A stretch of DNA of 60,000 bases from Lineus longissimus (GCF_910592395.1 NC_088309.1:24432599-24492598), one strand, 5' to 3'. Counted from the stretch's first letter, positions 14,401 through 29,400 are shown. Program-made: numbers and translations. Notes: a model not told the origin generated them from the sequence alone.

Positions 14401-17400
14401 AAGATTATAAAGTAAGCAATTGTCCTAAAAAGTTAGGTTTGCAAAAATATCATACAGCAGTTTTCATGCAGACACTTCCAATGTGTTTTTAATGTAATGT
14501 CTTTATTCCAGACGAGTACAAAAAGCTGTGCAATGGCGGATCAGGCAAGGGCCCCGACCAACCCGTCGACAATGGTATGACCGACAGACTCACTGACATT
14601 AATGAGTGTGTTTACTTTCCATCACTATGTGAAAATGGCCGCTGTAAGAACACTCTAGGCAGCTTTGAGTGTCTTTGCAACCAAGGGTATGCCATTGATG
14701 AGGCGGGGAAATCCTGTCTAGGTGAGTACTAATCGGGTCAGACTTTAACATGGCCTCCTTTCACTTCTTAGTAAGGTAGCTCTTTCAGCTCGAAATCAAT
14801 TTTCACTGGAACCACTCTGTTAAAGACATTCGAGACTGACAAGTGCTGTCCTGAATAGAGAGGTGTCCTGATGAATAGAGAGGTCAAATTAGATAGTAAC
14901 AACCAATTTGGGACCAAAACTAGTGTCCTTCGTGAGGTTGTCCTTGATAGAGGGAAGGTATAGGAGGTTCAATTGCACATGAACGGGGTGAGCCATTAAT
15001 AAGACAGAACAAATTTCATGGAGCGGATTTTTCGCATAAACACTCTGCTAGATTTACCCCTGAGGTGATGTAAGATGTTAGAACAAGCAACCATCGATAG
15101 TGACGTATGTCAACTCCATTTTGTTTTTCAGATATTGATGAATGTCGGATTTCCTTTGGTGTGTGTGGTAATGGAACCTGCCGAAACACCCCTGGCAGAT
15201 TCCGATGTGAGTGCCAGACTGGTTTTGAAAGCACCATGATGATGCAAACTTGCATGGGTAAGTAGGATATCTTTACATTCTATTCTGTATCAGTTTGCAT
15301 TGAGGGTGCCAGTACCGCTTCTCAATTCACCCAGGTGGCGAGCTTCAAACATGTAGCTCCTTGGTTATCCACTTGCCACTCAATGAACATGAATGGCATA
15401 CCTCCTTAAGGGTAACTGGGAAATAGTTTTTAAAGAGAAATTTAGAGTGAATGTTTAGAGAAATTTTAATTGTTCATGACACTTGGCTTGTCAGATTTTT
15501 CTTGTCTTCTTTCTGCAGACATCAATGAGTGTGCACGAGACCGTACGCTGTGCCGGGGTGGAACCTGTGTGAACACTATTGGAAGCTTCAGCTGTATCTG
15601 CCCCGACGGACATGAGATGACCCAGGATGGCCGTGGCTGTAAAGGTAGGGCAATCAATCAATCATACCCCTACAGATGGGATTTGCCTCAGATTTATAAC
15701 TCCACTGACGTCAAACGATTTTGTTTCGCCACGTCATGGAAGATTGTACGTGATATTGCCACATTTTTATTGGGAATTATCGTTATGAAATAAATGGCAA
15801 TATTACGTACGATGTGGCGATACATTATCGTGCAACGTTACTTTTTCTAATTCTAATTAATTTTACTAATTCTGATAAACATACACTGTTACCTTTACAA
15901 GTTTGTTTGTTATTCTAGACATTGATGAGTGTTCTATCGAGAGTGGTATCTGCTCCAATGGTCGCTGTGAGAACTACATGGGCGGTTACCAATGTTTCTG
16001 CGACAATGGCTACAAACCTTCCCCACCTCGGACATCATGTGTGGACATCGATGAATGCGCTAGCTACAATGGGCGATGCGATAATCTCTGCCAGAATACC
16101 CCCGGGTCCTACCTCTGTACTTGTCAGCAGGGTTTCAGGATGGGACAAGATGGGAAGAGTTGTACAGGTAGGTACTACATCAGAGATGCCAACCATGACA
16201 GCTGTTGGTTGGGCAGTTTTTTTGCTGTGACGAGACCGTGCAGGGAACTCAACCATGCTTGAAGCAATTAGTAAGCTGCATGACTTTTACCAAAAATACG
16301 TATTGTTAGCCTTGTATACTTCTTTGCTTTCTGAGGCCATGATTTCTGACAAAAAATCATAGATCTATGTAATAGTAGAAATTATAACTTTTTCATGATG
16401 ACATTTACACTCGTATTCATAATATCATGATGTTATGGTCATTTGGGTAGATTTTGAAATCAGTTGATTTGTAATATGATGATATTTAGTGGCAAATTGT
16501 CTCAAATTCTATTCTGTAATCTTGCAGATATAAATGAATGTGTTGAGGTAGGTGATATTTGCAACACGGGTGATTGTGTGAACCTTCAGGGATCGTACAG
16601 GTGTGTCTGCAAGGCAGGCATGAGCATCACACAAGATGGAAAGGGTTGTACAGGTAAGATATGTCCTATTAGGCCCTTTCAGTGTTACTGAATAAGGTGG
16701 CAAGTTTTAAAAAATCACCAGTTAAGATCATGACAAAGTTTGGCCCAACCATTTAACTTAGTCTTTCTTTGAAATTGTCAACTCTTTGTTGACTGATGTT
16801 GTGACAGCATAGGTTTCCTTCTAGTTGCTTGGTCTTTTTCTACGCCCAAATATTGTCCAAAGAGCCAACAATGAACTAAATGAGCTTACGGCTGTTCTCT
16901 TCTCAATATTTTTTCAAAAATGTCCTTTTCTATTTCAGATCTTGATGAGTGCAGTGGGCCAGACAAGATGTGCAAGAATGGTCTTTGTAAGAACACCATG
17001 GGTTCATACATCTGTGACTGTGACCGCGGCTATGCTGTTCAACCTGCTAAGGGTATTGGTTGTCTAGGTATGTAGATTTGTCTCCACCCTATTTCGGCCC
17101 TTGTGGGAATAGGCATGATATTGACACAACCCAAGTTGATATGTCTGTTGTGTGCTGTTTGTGGCAGAAACGGGCAACGTGGTTTGGAAAAAGTATGGAA
17201 AAAGTAACATGTTTCTTGTCCTATTTGCAGATGATGACGAGTGTTCTAACAGCAAGGCTGCCTGTGACAAGAATGCTGACTGCAGAAATACTGAAGGCTC
17301 TTACAAGTGCCAATGTAAAGATGGTTTCAGGGGAGATGGATTCCTCTGCATTGGTAAGTAAATGAGTCAGATGTTTTGGGCTTTTTTCGAAAGTGGTCAT

Positions 17401-20400
17401 CACCAAATGTTCTCTTTTGTCAACGGCTGTAAGGATTTTTCTGGCTTCAGGAATACATTGAATAATAAGTTCGCTGAAAAATGATAAAATGCACTCTCTT
17501 TGGAAGGGAAATCTTTTGAGTAAAGATGTTTTATCCAATATTACAGATTGTGATGTAGTGTCAGTTAGTTTCACCGGAGGAAATTGATTTCAATATCCGC
17601 ATTGAAGCTATTTATAAATTCCTCTGTTGCAGACGTCAATGAATGTATCAACGCCAACGGCCAATGTGATGACCAGGCAAAGTGTACCAACACCCCTGGA
17701 AGCTTCCGTTGTGTCTGTGACGACGGCTTTGTTGGAGATGGTTTTGATTGCCTTGGTAAGTTTAAATGCCACATTTCGAGCCTTCCACAAGAGCTGTTAT
17801 GTTGTGCTTCAACATAAAAAACTGTTGTATATGAACCTTATTCCCTGGAATTGACAAATCTTTCTGAATTTTTCTTATTTTCTAATTTTTTCTCTTCAGA
17901 TGTTGATGAGTGCTCAGTGAACCCGAACCTTTGCGACAACGGCCAGTGCCTCAACTACCCAGGCAGCTACAGATGCGAATGTGACATGGGCTTCGCTCCA
18001 AAGGACGATGAGAAGACCTGTGTTGGTAAGAACATTTGGCTTTCGTACCTTTGAAACTTGGCATGTATAGTATTCATACATTGCACAAGTCTACACATAC
18101 CCGTACTGTTGACATTTATATTGAGAAGGTATTTAAACAATTAGAAATTATCAAATTCAAGTTACAGACATACCAGAGAATGAAGTTTTGGAGTATTATT
18201 CTTGAACACATTTTCACGCGTTAGACATGTTAGGCTTAATACTTTTCGGGCTTTGTTTCTGTCTAGATATTGATGAATGCAGCACCTTTGAGAACCTCTG
18301 CGTAAACGGCCGATGTGAAAATGTCTTTGGAATGTTCAGATGCATCTGCAACCGAGGTTACGAACTCGACTCAACTGGCGGAAACTGCACGGATGTTGAC
18401 GAGTGTAAGAACCCCGACAACTGCCAGTACGGGGAATGTGTCAACCGACAAGGGACGTACATCTGTCAGTGCCCACCCAACTATGAGCTGACTCCAGCTG
18501 GTACAGGATGTGTGGGTGAGTGAATGATATTAATTATCTGGTCTCCTTGGCCATGTTTTTACATGCTCAGTTAAGTTATCCATCCTTGCTAGTATTAAAC
18601 GATTTTTGTGTTTTTCGAATTATTGCCGTGAAAATATTCAAGTTGGTCACGATTTCAATGCCAATAGTATCCTTCCTTTTTAGATCCCCGACAAGGTTAC
18701 TGTTACAGTGACTATCCATTCGGTGGAGTCCAGGGTGTTTGCAGCCGTGATCTCGCTCCAAATGTCGGCCAGGATGTCTGCTGCTGTACCATTGGTTTAT
18801 CGTGGGGCGAGACAAACGGTTTCTGTGAACTCTGTCCAAGGAATGGCACAGGTAATACACAATGTTCAAGTTCTAGCAATTCTTGCTCATCCTTGCTTTT
18901 CTCACACAGAGTTTGATCTTCAAAAGTTGTCGTCAAGCTGACCTTTTATAGAATAAGTTGTAGTGATGAATCATGTCATGACGCTCTGACAAATTAAATT
19001 TATTGCTTGTATTCATTTTCAGCCGAGTATGACTATCTTTGCCCGGGAGGACCAGGCTTCCAACCAAACACACTGACCATCATTCTTGAAGGTATTGAAA
19101 CCAAAACTTGTTGTTTTAAAAACTGAGTGCTAGTACTGATTCTACCGGATCTTCCATAACTGCCCGTACCAGAATGACCTTGTTCAGTCAACATGTGCAA
19201 TAAGCCTGAACAAATCTTCTTGTAGTTAATAAATGCTGTCTTTGAATCACAAAAATGTATATTTCGATGGAATGTTTGAGCTAGAGATAACGTCTTTTTC
19301 CAGATATTGATGAGTGTGCGGAGTTCCCTAACCTCTGCGCCGGTGGAACTTGTAGGAACAGTTTCGGAAGTTTCACCTGTATTTGCCCACCTGGTTACAG
19401 CCTTGATACGGCAACTTATGCATGTGAAGGTAAATAATTTGATGAAGAAATGGACACGACACTCGAAACTTGATGGTTGTTCGATAGAAATTGTAAACTC
19501 GTCTTCCACCAATCGTTCTCTTTGTGTTGCTAAAGCCTTAGAATGGTCATCAGATTATATCGTATTGTTACCGTTGTTGTAAGATTTGGATGTCTCTCTC
19601 TCCATGAGCATCATCATGTCTTGTAGCGGTGCAAGCGTGTTGTATCATTGTGTTCGGTTCGCAACTTCCTTGATGTGTCAACGTCTAACAATAACGTGCT
19701 GCATCGTGTCCAACCATCTCACTAAAGTTCTCATTGATTTTAGATGTAGCTTTGAAATGTTTGATCCATGAACTGACTTTCCTACTTTGTACCGATTTAT
19801 GCAGATATTGATGAATGTTTAGTCAACCCGGATATCTGTGGAGCTGGTGGTACCTGCATTAACAACAGAGGAAGCTACAGTTGTGTCTGTCCAGACAATA
19901 CCAAGCTCATGCCAGGTGGAGACAGTTGCATGGGTAAGATGTACACACTTTTTAAAAACAAAGGGTCGCCGCCGGTTGACAACATCTTTGTTGTCAAAGT
20001 AGCTAACCAATGCACAATACCATAATGCATTCAGCTGATGCACTATGAGAATCTGTCTATGGTGCACTGAAGGAGTGAATGTCGGGCTAACTTTGCTCGG
20101 CTTTCTTTAGTTTTACAGGCAATTAGAGTCTTTATACAAATGTATGTCACGGGGACGTGACAAATGTATGCAAAACATCTGCAACAAAAGGGTAAAGACA
20201 AATGCAAATGCGGTTCTGTGTGCCATAGACAAAAATAGTCTGGGAAACTGTTTACATGAAGCAAGGTCTCGAAGGAAGGAAGGAAGGAGGACTTCAGTAA
20301 AGAGTAGTCCTTTATGTTCATGTTTATATTTTTTGTTTTTTCAGACATGCGTAAAGGCGCATGCTATTCTCAGGTGGCCGAATTGACATCTCCTTCCCGA

Positions 20401-23400
20401 AGAAACAAATGTGATGGCCTCCTGTCAACCGATACCACCAAGATGGTCTGTTGTTGCTCGCTGGGAAAAGCTTGGGGTTCCGCCTGCGAGCTTTGCCCTC
20501 TATCAGGAACTGGTAAGAAGGAGGTTCCATTTGTTATTTCAGTACCGCATCTTAAAGTATCTATACTGAAACAAGTTTGTGTTTCATGGTTGGTAAGAAA
20601 TGTTCAGGTTTGATGCAAGTTCAGCATGATATTTTCAGAGGAAACTGGAACTGACTGAAAATAAGAAACTCGCAAAAATATAGCCATTTGCAGTACTATG
20701 TCAATAATTCCTCTTTCAGCTGATTATGAGAAGCAGTGTGGTGGTGTCTCACCGGGCACAATCATTGACCCAAACTCAGGAAAGCCAGCAGGTAATTATA
20801 CTTCTCTGACACCCTATCTTCAGTTACACTTTTGAAAAATTGCTCCGAATTTGCGTGGATCATCATCATTTTGCCCCTCAAGCTGGACTTTTAGCTGAAA
20901 TATTGTGCTGCATGAGTTTGATTCTGTGCACATTGAGACTGATCCAGAAAGTTGGCCTTTTAGAAGCCACCACTGTATCAAATGACTTTGTCTGTGAAAA
21001 AATCATCCAATTTCTTTTCAGATCTTGATGAATGTTCGAAAATTCCCGAACTCTGCGAGAACGGTGTCTGTGTTAACACATTAGGAAGCTTTAGGTGTCA
21101 GTGCCCGAAAGGGATGGAATTGAATGCAGAGGGAACTGTCTGTGAAGGTAAGTGAGCATATCTTGAGCTGCCCAGAACATGTGGACTTAGGTAGAGTGTG
21201 ATACCAACTGTACAGTGGTTCTTTTACAGGAAAGGAGGACTACGATTTTTGTACAGTCTCAAAACCAAACAGGCGGCTCCATCTCTATTTATCCTTTTTT
21301 CCAGACATTGATGAATGCCAGAGTGGACAGAACCCATGTGTTGGTGATGCTACGTGTGAGAACACCAAGGGAAGCTATAGGTGCAGTTGTCCTATTGGAT
21401 TCCAGGTTTCAAGCAACCAGAGATCTTGTATAGGTGAGTAAGAATGACGTTGGGATTGTTGTAGAATTTGCATTTTTGATACAGTGATTTGATACTTTTG
21501 ATTCATCTTTCTGATTCAGGTAATGGTAATTAGAGAGAAAACCATTCAGGACCGGCAATTCTTGGTCGTCATAGCGGGTCGGTTGCGGTACAGGGGTGGT
21601 CGCCGACCAGGGTTCCACTGACTGTAATGTAATTTCTTACATTGTGTTTTTATTGGGTTCTGCTTCTTTTAGATATTGATGAGTGCTCGGATGACAGGTT
21701 CTGTCAGAATGGCGAGTGCCTCAACCTGATTGGTAGCTACCGTTGTGTCTGCAAGAAGGGATTTAGAAGCTCACTCAACCAGGATGCCTGCTTAGGTAGG
21801 TGCTGTTAAGGGTGACATTTTTGGTTATAATTAGTGTTATAAATGGTTATTGCATTAGAGTCGAAATGCTTGTGCGTTTAGAGTTTGGGTTTGACAGTGC
21901 ATTCAGAATTTTACGGAAAAAACTGTAAACATGAAATGCTCATCAAATTTTCTTAGTTTAGAGCGGTCATCTTGGGACCACCTGACTTCAATAGACGGAC
22001 AAAAAGTTTGAAAATGTTTCCTTCTTTTATTGCTTGGTCTCTGTACCACCGAAGGCTCTTTCATTTGTAAATGTGCAGGCTGTTTCAGGTGAAACTTATA
22101 GAGCATCCCATTTTATTTTGCAGACATCAACGAATGCTTAGTGCAGCCAGGTCTCTGTAGGAATGGCTCATGTGTTAACACTGAGGGCTCTTTCAGGTGT
22201 AACTGCTACACTGGTTACCAGACCTCGCAGAATGGAGACTGCATTGGTGAGTCAAGGATTTTGTTCTATTACTTGCTCATCTACTATGTTGAAGGCCTGA
22301 CAAGGTGATGCATGCATTAACCAGGAAAAAATGTCAACTTTGGTCATCTTCTAAACAGGACACCATCACATGCGGAACTGGTTAAGGCTGATGCTGATGG
22401 ACCTTTTTGTCAACATTGATATATTAGTGATTAACTTTTCTCAACCATTCTCCTTGCAGACGTCGACGAATGTAGAACCACACCTGGTGGTCTCTGCAAC
22501 CTTGGACGGTGCAAGAACACCCCGGGAAGCTACGTTTGCGAGTGCCAAGGAGGCTTCCGTTTATCTCTTGACAGGAGACAGTGCGAAGGTAAAATACATT
22601 TTTAATGTTTTATTGCAAGGTATGCAAAGGTTTGTGATTGTCAATGTGGCAAGGGCTGGGTGATGCTTGCCGTGGCTGGGGGTGTGGCTGAGAACTTCGT
22701 GCTAGGCTTACAATGACATAAATAGCTCATCAAATCACTACATTGTACTTGTCACCAAGATTGACGGTGTTGTCACACTTTTGCTATTTATCTCTTCATG
22801 ACCTGATTTAGGATTGAAATATGACATCAATCTTGATATAGGTTTCTTGCTCTATAAGACGAGAGTTCCTTAGTAGTTGCCAGTTTACTTATCACAGTGT
22901 TTTCTTTCCCCTTAGATGTTGACGAGTGTGTCGAACGCAGGGATGTCTGTGACAATGCTCGCTGCCAGAATTTCCCTGGTGGATTCAGATGTATCTGTGA
23001 TCCAGGTTACCAGCTTTCTGATGATGAGACGACTTGTGTTGGTAAGTCAGAAGAGGAATTGTCACTTTGGGAACTCAAAGTAGTTCACCACTCAAAATCA
23101 GCTTTGTTGTTCTTTTTTGATGGAATGTATTTTTTTGACTATATGGTGTCTCAACTTGGCCTCAAAATATTTGTGCTTGTATTAAGGAGCAACGGGTGAT
23201 ATAGTGGTTAATAGTGGAAAATTGCGGAAAAAAACAGAAGAAATTTGTTTGATTGATATAAACTTTTGTTGTACAGATGTGAACGAGTGTGACGACATCC
23301 ACATGTGCCATGGCGGCCGATGCATCAACAGTCCTGGAAGCTTCCAATGTTTCTGCGATGTTGGCTTCGTTCTATCCACTGACAAGAAGATGTGTTTGGG

Positions 23401-26400
23401 TATGTAAATACTATAGCTTATTTGTGACCTCCTCTTGGAAAAGTAGGCTTGGTGCATATTACATGTACCTGATCGATTAATCTTCCACAAATGTAAGTTT
23501 ATTTGCAAGTTTTGCTATTCATCATGATGCATAAAATTGAATGTTTTGAAGAGAATGCTGACTGACATGAATATCTTTTGATTTTCAGATACTCGCCAAG
23601 GAACCTGCTTCATGACTTTTAAAAAGGGTCAGTGTACTGAGGAGCGTGCCATCAAATCTAACAAAGCTGAGTGTTGTTGTAGTCGTGGAGCTGCCTGGTC
23701 CTGGAACGAGGGAGCATGCGAGATCTGCCCCGAGCCCAATGAAGGTAGGTTTTGAATTAAAAATCTTGACGTTGTCAAGAAATAGCGCTGTCTTTTCCAT
23801 TCGTCTTTGTATTCCTTGGTTGTGGTTCATTTTCAGTCCTGGGGATGACGTTGAGGCAAAACCTTTTTTATCTACCTTGTATATTGGATAGGTTTCTTGC
23901 TATTCCCTGTTGATGTTATCTCTGAATGATCTTTAAATATTTTTGTTTTGTAGGGAGCTTTGCTGTCCTCTGCCCAGATGGTTTCGGTTTCATCATGGGT
24001 GAAGGAATGATGGATGGTAAGTCATTGCCTCTTAGAAATTAACTTTGGTTGCCATTGTTGTCAGAATTATATCAGCTAAATGGAGAGCAACTGTTATGTT
24101 GTAAAAATTCTACAAATAAATTCTTGAATCGTGTTTCAGATTTGGATGAGTGTGCCTTGTACCCGACGATCTGTAACAATGGATACTGTATCAACACCGA
24201 TGGCTCTTACAGGTGTGAGTGTGGACCAGGTTACACCCTACTTCCATCAGGAAACAGGTGCATAGGTAAATATTCAAATAAACACAGTGAGAGTGAGTGA
24301 GAATGGTCACTCGTGTAGTCAGCTGCAGTCCCCTGCATTATCTGATTCATGTTGGTTGTCTGACAATTCAAAATCTTTCCCAATCACGTTGCCGTCAGCG
24401 AAAAAAGATATCTGTTTGGACCACAAACGCAGGTGCTGTACATGTATTCCCTCTGACTTCCATAACAGCCCTGCAATTGTTTGTTTAAAAAACTCCTTCT
24501 GATGTACCCCTCTCTTTGCGACAGATGATGATGAATGTGCGCGGAGGAATCCGTGTGGTAATGGTACTTGTACTAACACCCCTGGATCATTCGAATGCAA
24601 GTGCAGCGATGGTTTTCTTCCTGGCCGAAATCGGGTTTGTGAAGGTGAGTGTGACTTGATCACAGAGAAGTTATGTACTTGTGCTTTGATTATTGTATGA
24701 TTTAAGGCTACTTGGAATAAGTCAAGATGATGAATACCGTGACATTTATTGTCACATGTTCGTTTTGTTTTCCAGATGTGAACGAATGTGATGAGTCAGC
24801 GATCCAATGTGCCTTCCGCTGCAAGAACATCCCCGGTGCTTACAGATGTGTTTGTCCACCTGGATACAAGGTTGCCCCAGATGGTCTTCATTGCCAGGGT
24901 GGGTAAAAATTGTTATTCATTCTGAACAGAGCACATAGGTTTTAGGTACTGCTTAACATGTTCGTAACTGTTTCAAAATAGCCCCAGATCTTTACACGTT
25001 TATTGTTGAAATCTTTAAATAGCAAATGCTAAAAAAAACTAGCAGTTTCTATCAGATTTCATCATTCTGTCTTTCCAGATGTTGATGAGTGTGCCATTGG
25101 TGCTAACGACTGCAAGTATGCCTGCAAGAATCTCGTTGGTATGCACATGTGTATTTGCCCCGAAGGATATGAAAAGATCGGACAAGGCGATAACTGCAGA
25201 GGTAAACTGTCAATTTTCATCTGAAGATAGAAACTGATATATTTGATGAACACAACTTTTCAATTTCAGGGGATAAAAACGTTATAAGCAGGTTATAAGC
25301 AAATCTTTCATAACAAGTTTCGACTGTGCATATTGACTTTAAGATAATTGCAGTTCTTCAATCTTATATCTTTTGTAGATATCGATGAGTGCGCTGCTGA
25401 TCGGAATATCTGTGGAAATGGGCGTTGTCGAAACACAGAAGGCACCTATCGCTGTGACTGCTTTGCAGGCTATGAAGTCTCTAATGATGGGAAAGTTTGC
25501 ATTGGTGAGTTATGCACTATTTTGAAAAAAAGAGCAGTTTTCGAGCATTGAGTACTGTTGTTTTGATCTTAACTCACTTCAAGATCCTCTGAGTAAAGGT
25601 AGCGGTGCTAGTTTTCCGGTTAAGACATGGTATTAGAGAAAGCGATAGAGAGAAGTACCCTGGGTCTAAATACCAAAGTGTTTCATTGCAAACCTTGCTA
25701 GATCCCATCAAGTTTATGTAATAAGATGTTAGATGTCACCATTAGGACCTTAGCTGAAAAGTTGTGTTTACTTGATAAGACTAGAAGTGGATTTAGTGCC
25801 TTTTGCATCTTAACTCTTCAGTTTGATGTTCACGTTCTAAAATATAACTTCGCTGTATTTAGATAATCGCCAAGGTTTCTGCTACATGACATCCTATGGT
25901 GGCCGCTGTGTCAGCCGTGGAGACAACCTCGAACTCAAGACGAAAGCTATGTGTTGCTGTAGCATGGGTCAGGCATGGGGTCCAGGTTGTGAGCAATGTC
26001 CAAGAAGAGGTACAGGTAAGTACATGTTTGAGACAACACCACCATTTGAATACCATTTGACCAGCCATCAATGAGAAGAGCGATTCTTTTCTATTTGCTT
26101 TCTGTGTCCATCCTATCCACGGTTTATCTGCCGTTACACATTGCCGGTTCATATTGTTGGTCTTTGGCGGAGGTCTTCAGCGACATTGGCTCAGGCAAAT
26201 TTGGTTCTGATCGCACATTTTGCTCTCAACAAATTGTTCTCGTCTACAATTGTTTATACTGTTTGCCCTTTTTTTCCCTCCAGCTGTGTACAAGACACTA
26301 TGCATGCATGGACCTGGGTTTACTCCAGATGGTCAAGGTAAGGACAGTTTTTCGTGGGAGCGAGTTTTTTCATTCAAATAACTGCAAAACTGCTGCGAGG

Positions 26401-29400
26401 AGGAATGATAACTAACTTTTCTTTATTTGGCCTTAATTCCTGATCACTGGACAGACCTTATCCATTTGATGTTTGTTGGGGGGCGCTGCAGTCATGCCAA
26501 CGTAACATCACAACTGAGTTGCTCATCCGACCTATTGTTGCCCAGTGATTACATATATTTTCCCTTCTAGATATTGATGAGTGTGCTCTGGACTCGACTG
26601 CTTGTAGAAACGGCCGATGCCTTAACACGATGGGATCCTATAGATGTATCTGTGATGCCGGTTACCAACCCGACAGAGACGGAACAGCCTGTATTGGTAG
26701 GTACCCTGTGGAGAAAGAGAACTGTTTCCTTCCCTTGGGCCCGGGCTAAAACAAAATGTGTACCCCATCTCCCCAGTGATGAGGTCGAGAGAATTGGTAC
26801 ATGAAAGAACATATAAAAAGAGCTGTTGCATACACTTTTCAGGCTATCATGAAAATTATGTCTATTTTCTGTCATCAAATTGATCCTAAAAGGCACCTAT
26901 AGCATTTTCCTACCCTCTGATGCAAATTGTGAACATGTCTGGGTGTGAAGGCCAACAGTCTAAATCTGATATCACTTGAATTTGGACTAGACTTAAAAAT
27001 GTCATTGCTTTTTTGTTTTTAGATGTCGACGAGTGCACTGCCTCAATCAACACGTGTGAAAAGACTTGTCAGAACACCCAGGGAAGCTTTGTTTGTAGAT
27101 GTCCTCAAGGTTATGCATTGAACACAGATGGAAGAACATGTAGAGGTATGGTATAGTGTTTCTCATATCATTCTGGCAAAAGGTGCTCAGTTGAACTCAG
27201 TAATGTTACCAGAATACATTTACCAAAAGATAGCGGTTTTGCACAAGACTAGATTATACTTTGGGACGACCTAACAGTTTACAGTTTCTTTAACAAGTGT
27301 CTATTTCCCACAGATATTGACGAATGTCAGTTCAAAACCCACAACTGTCCACAAGAATGTATCAACACACCTGGTTCATTCAAATGTTCCTGCCAAGAGG
27401 GATTCATTGTTGGAGAACTTAATGGAAGATGTGCTGGCAAGTATTGACAGTATTAAAGTTCACTTTTGCTTGGCTAAATTTTCTTTTTTGTATTAGTACA
27501 TTTGTGACTGTATATAGTGCTGCCCCAGTCTCACACCTGTAAAACATGAGTCAGTTTTATCCCGACCGTATATGTATGAAGAAAAAGAAGATTTTATGTA
27601 AGATTGTGTGATTGTAACTGACAAAAATTGCCCACAACTTTGGTCATTTAGCCAGACTATAATAGGAAAATGTCGAATCTTGATTGTAGATAAGGACGAG
27701 TGTGCCGAGGACCCGAACCTGTGCCAGCCAAGTGGAACCTGCCAGAACACTCCAGGAGGATTCAAGTGTACCTGCAAACGAGGTTTCGTACCTGATGAAA
27801 CTGGAACAAGATGTGTTGGTAGGAATGCTTTCTGGTGTTCTTTTCCATCGTTTGAATGTAGCCTCGGGCTCGCTCAGTGGTGCAAGCATAATGTTATGCC
27901 ACTGTGTCCGGTCTGCAGCATATCAGTGAGATTAGCATCATCAACTAATCAAGGAGAGACAAGTGAGAGAGTGGCAGTGAAGTTTTAAGAAGGCTGCCCC
28001 TTCAAACTTGACAAATCTTTAAAGTACAAATCCTAAAGAGACCTGTACAAAATTGTGATAAAAAACAAAAATACGCAAATTATGTGTTACTGCATTTGAT
28101 TATCTCTGCTTTACTTCTAGATAATAATGAGTGCAGTGGCCAGCAGCGTTGTGAATATGGTTGCCAGAACCTTCACGGCGGGTTCAAGTGCCAGTGTCCA
28201 CCAGGCTTCATCCAGCATCTCTATTGGAATCAGTGCTTGGGTAAGTTGAGGAATGTACATGTTCTTTAAGTTCTCCTTATTCAGGAATCCCAAAAGACAT
28301 ATTTGGTTACCATGTTGTCACTTCACCTCGTTTTCTTTTTTGGTGGCACTCAAATCGACCTCCTTTATAACATGAGTAACTATATCCCTTGGGGGATTCG
28401 GTGGGTCACTTCCTCTTTCAGTAACTGGTATCCAAGTCCCAATATTGTTGACATTAGTTGATTGATTGCTAATACGGCACATGCAGAGCTGGCACTTGGG
28501 GCTGGCAGTTGTAACTTGACAAAAAGGTCCCCAGTGCTACATGTATAGTCAATGTTTCAACCATTTCACTTCATGTTTTTATCTTTTCCAGATCAAAACG
28601 AGTGCTCTACCCCCAATATCTGTGGAGGTGGTACATGCATCAACACCATTGGTAGTTATCGGTGCTTCTGTAACAATGGAGCCAATTTCAACCCTCTCTC
28701 ACAGTCATGTGGTCCAAGTGGAGTCGGACAATGTATGTATCATCTTGCCAAACTAAAAGAAAGACTTGATATATCCAAAGCATGACGTGACACAATCGCT
28801 TGCCATTGAGCTACATGTACGTCTAGTGGTTTCCATTGGGTTTCCCCTGCTCGAGTTGGTTTGCGCATTGCATGGCTAACTTGCTAATCCTAGTGCTGAA
28901 GAAAAAACCTTGGGAGCCTGGCAACTTTGAGTGTATGCTGCAGGACCACCGAACATTCATTTCACACTCAAAACCTATGTAATTGAAGTTCTAATCTTAT
29001 CCCTGCTAGACCTATGGTGCTCTGCACCTGATTACCAACGACGAGTGCATGATTCTTTTTTTTCTCCTCCAGACGGACAACAACAATTAGGAGGAGGAGG
29101 AGGAAGAGACAGTTGTCTACAGAACCAATGTAACTTTGGATGTGCCGGCCAGGGACAGGGACAGGGAGGTGGATTTGGATGTGGCTGCCCCAATGGATAC
29201 CAGCCAGTTGGACAAGGGTAAGCTTACTTTATTTTTCTGGAACACACTCAAAGAGGCACTACCTAGATTGTTCTTGATTGCTTTTTAGTGTTCTATATTC
29301 AGGCTCCATGATATTGCAAACAGTTATGACCTGTCATATGAGTAAAGACAATGATGATAATGGCTTTAAATAGGGCTTTTCACTGATCAGCATCTGTATC

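Noticed and set aside
18684-18851. Expected integrin RGD in TB4
   Set aside because: The loop between cysteines 1 and 2 was read codon by codon and contains no RGD.
27437-27446. GT donor at 27441 instead of the GC donor
   Set aside because: It would end the exon in phase 2 while the following exon needs phase 1, breaking the frame.
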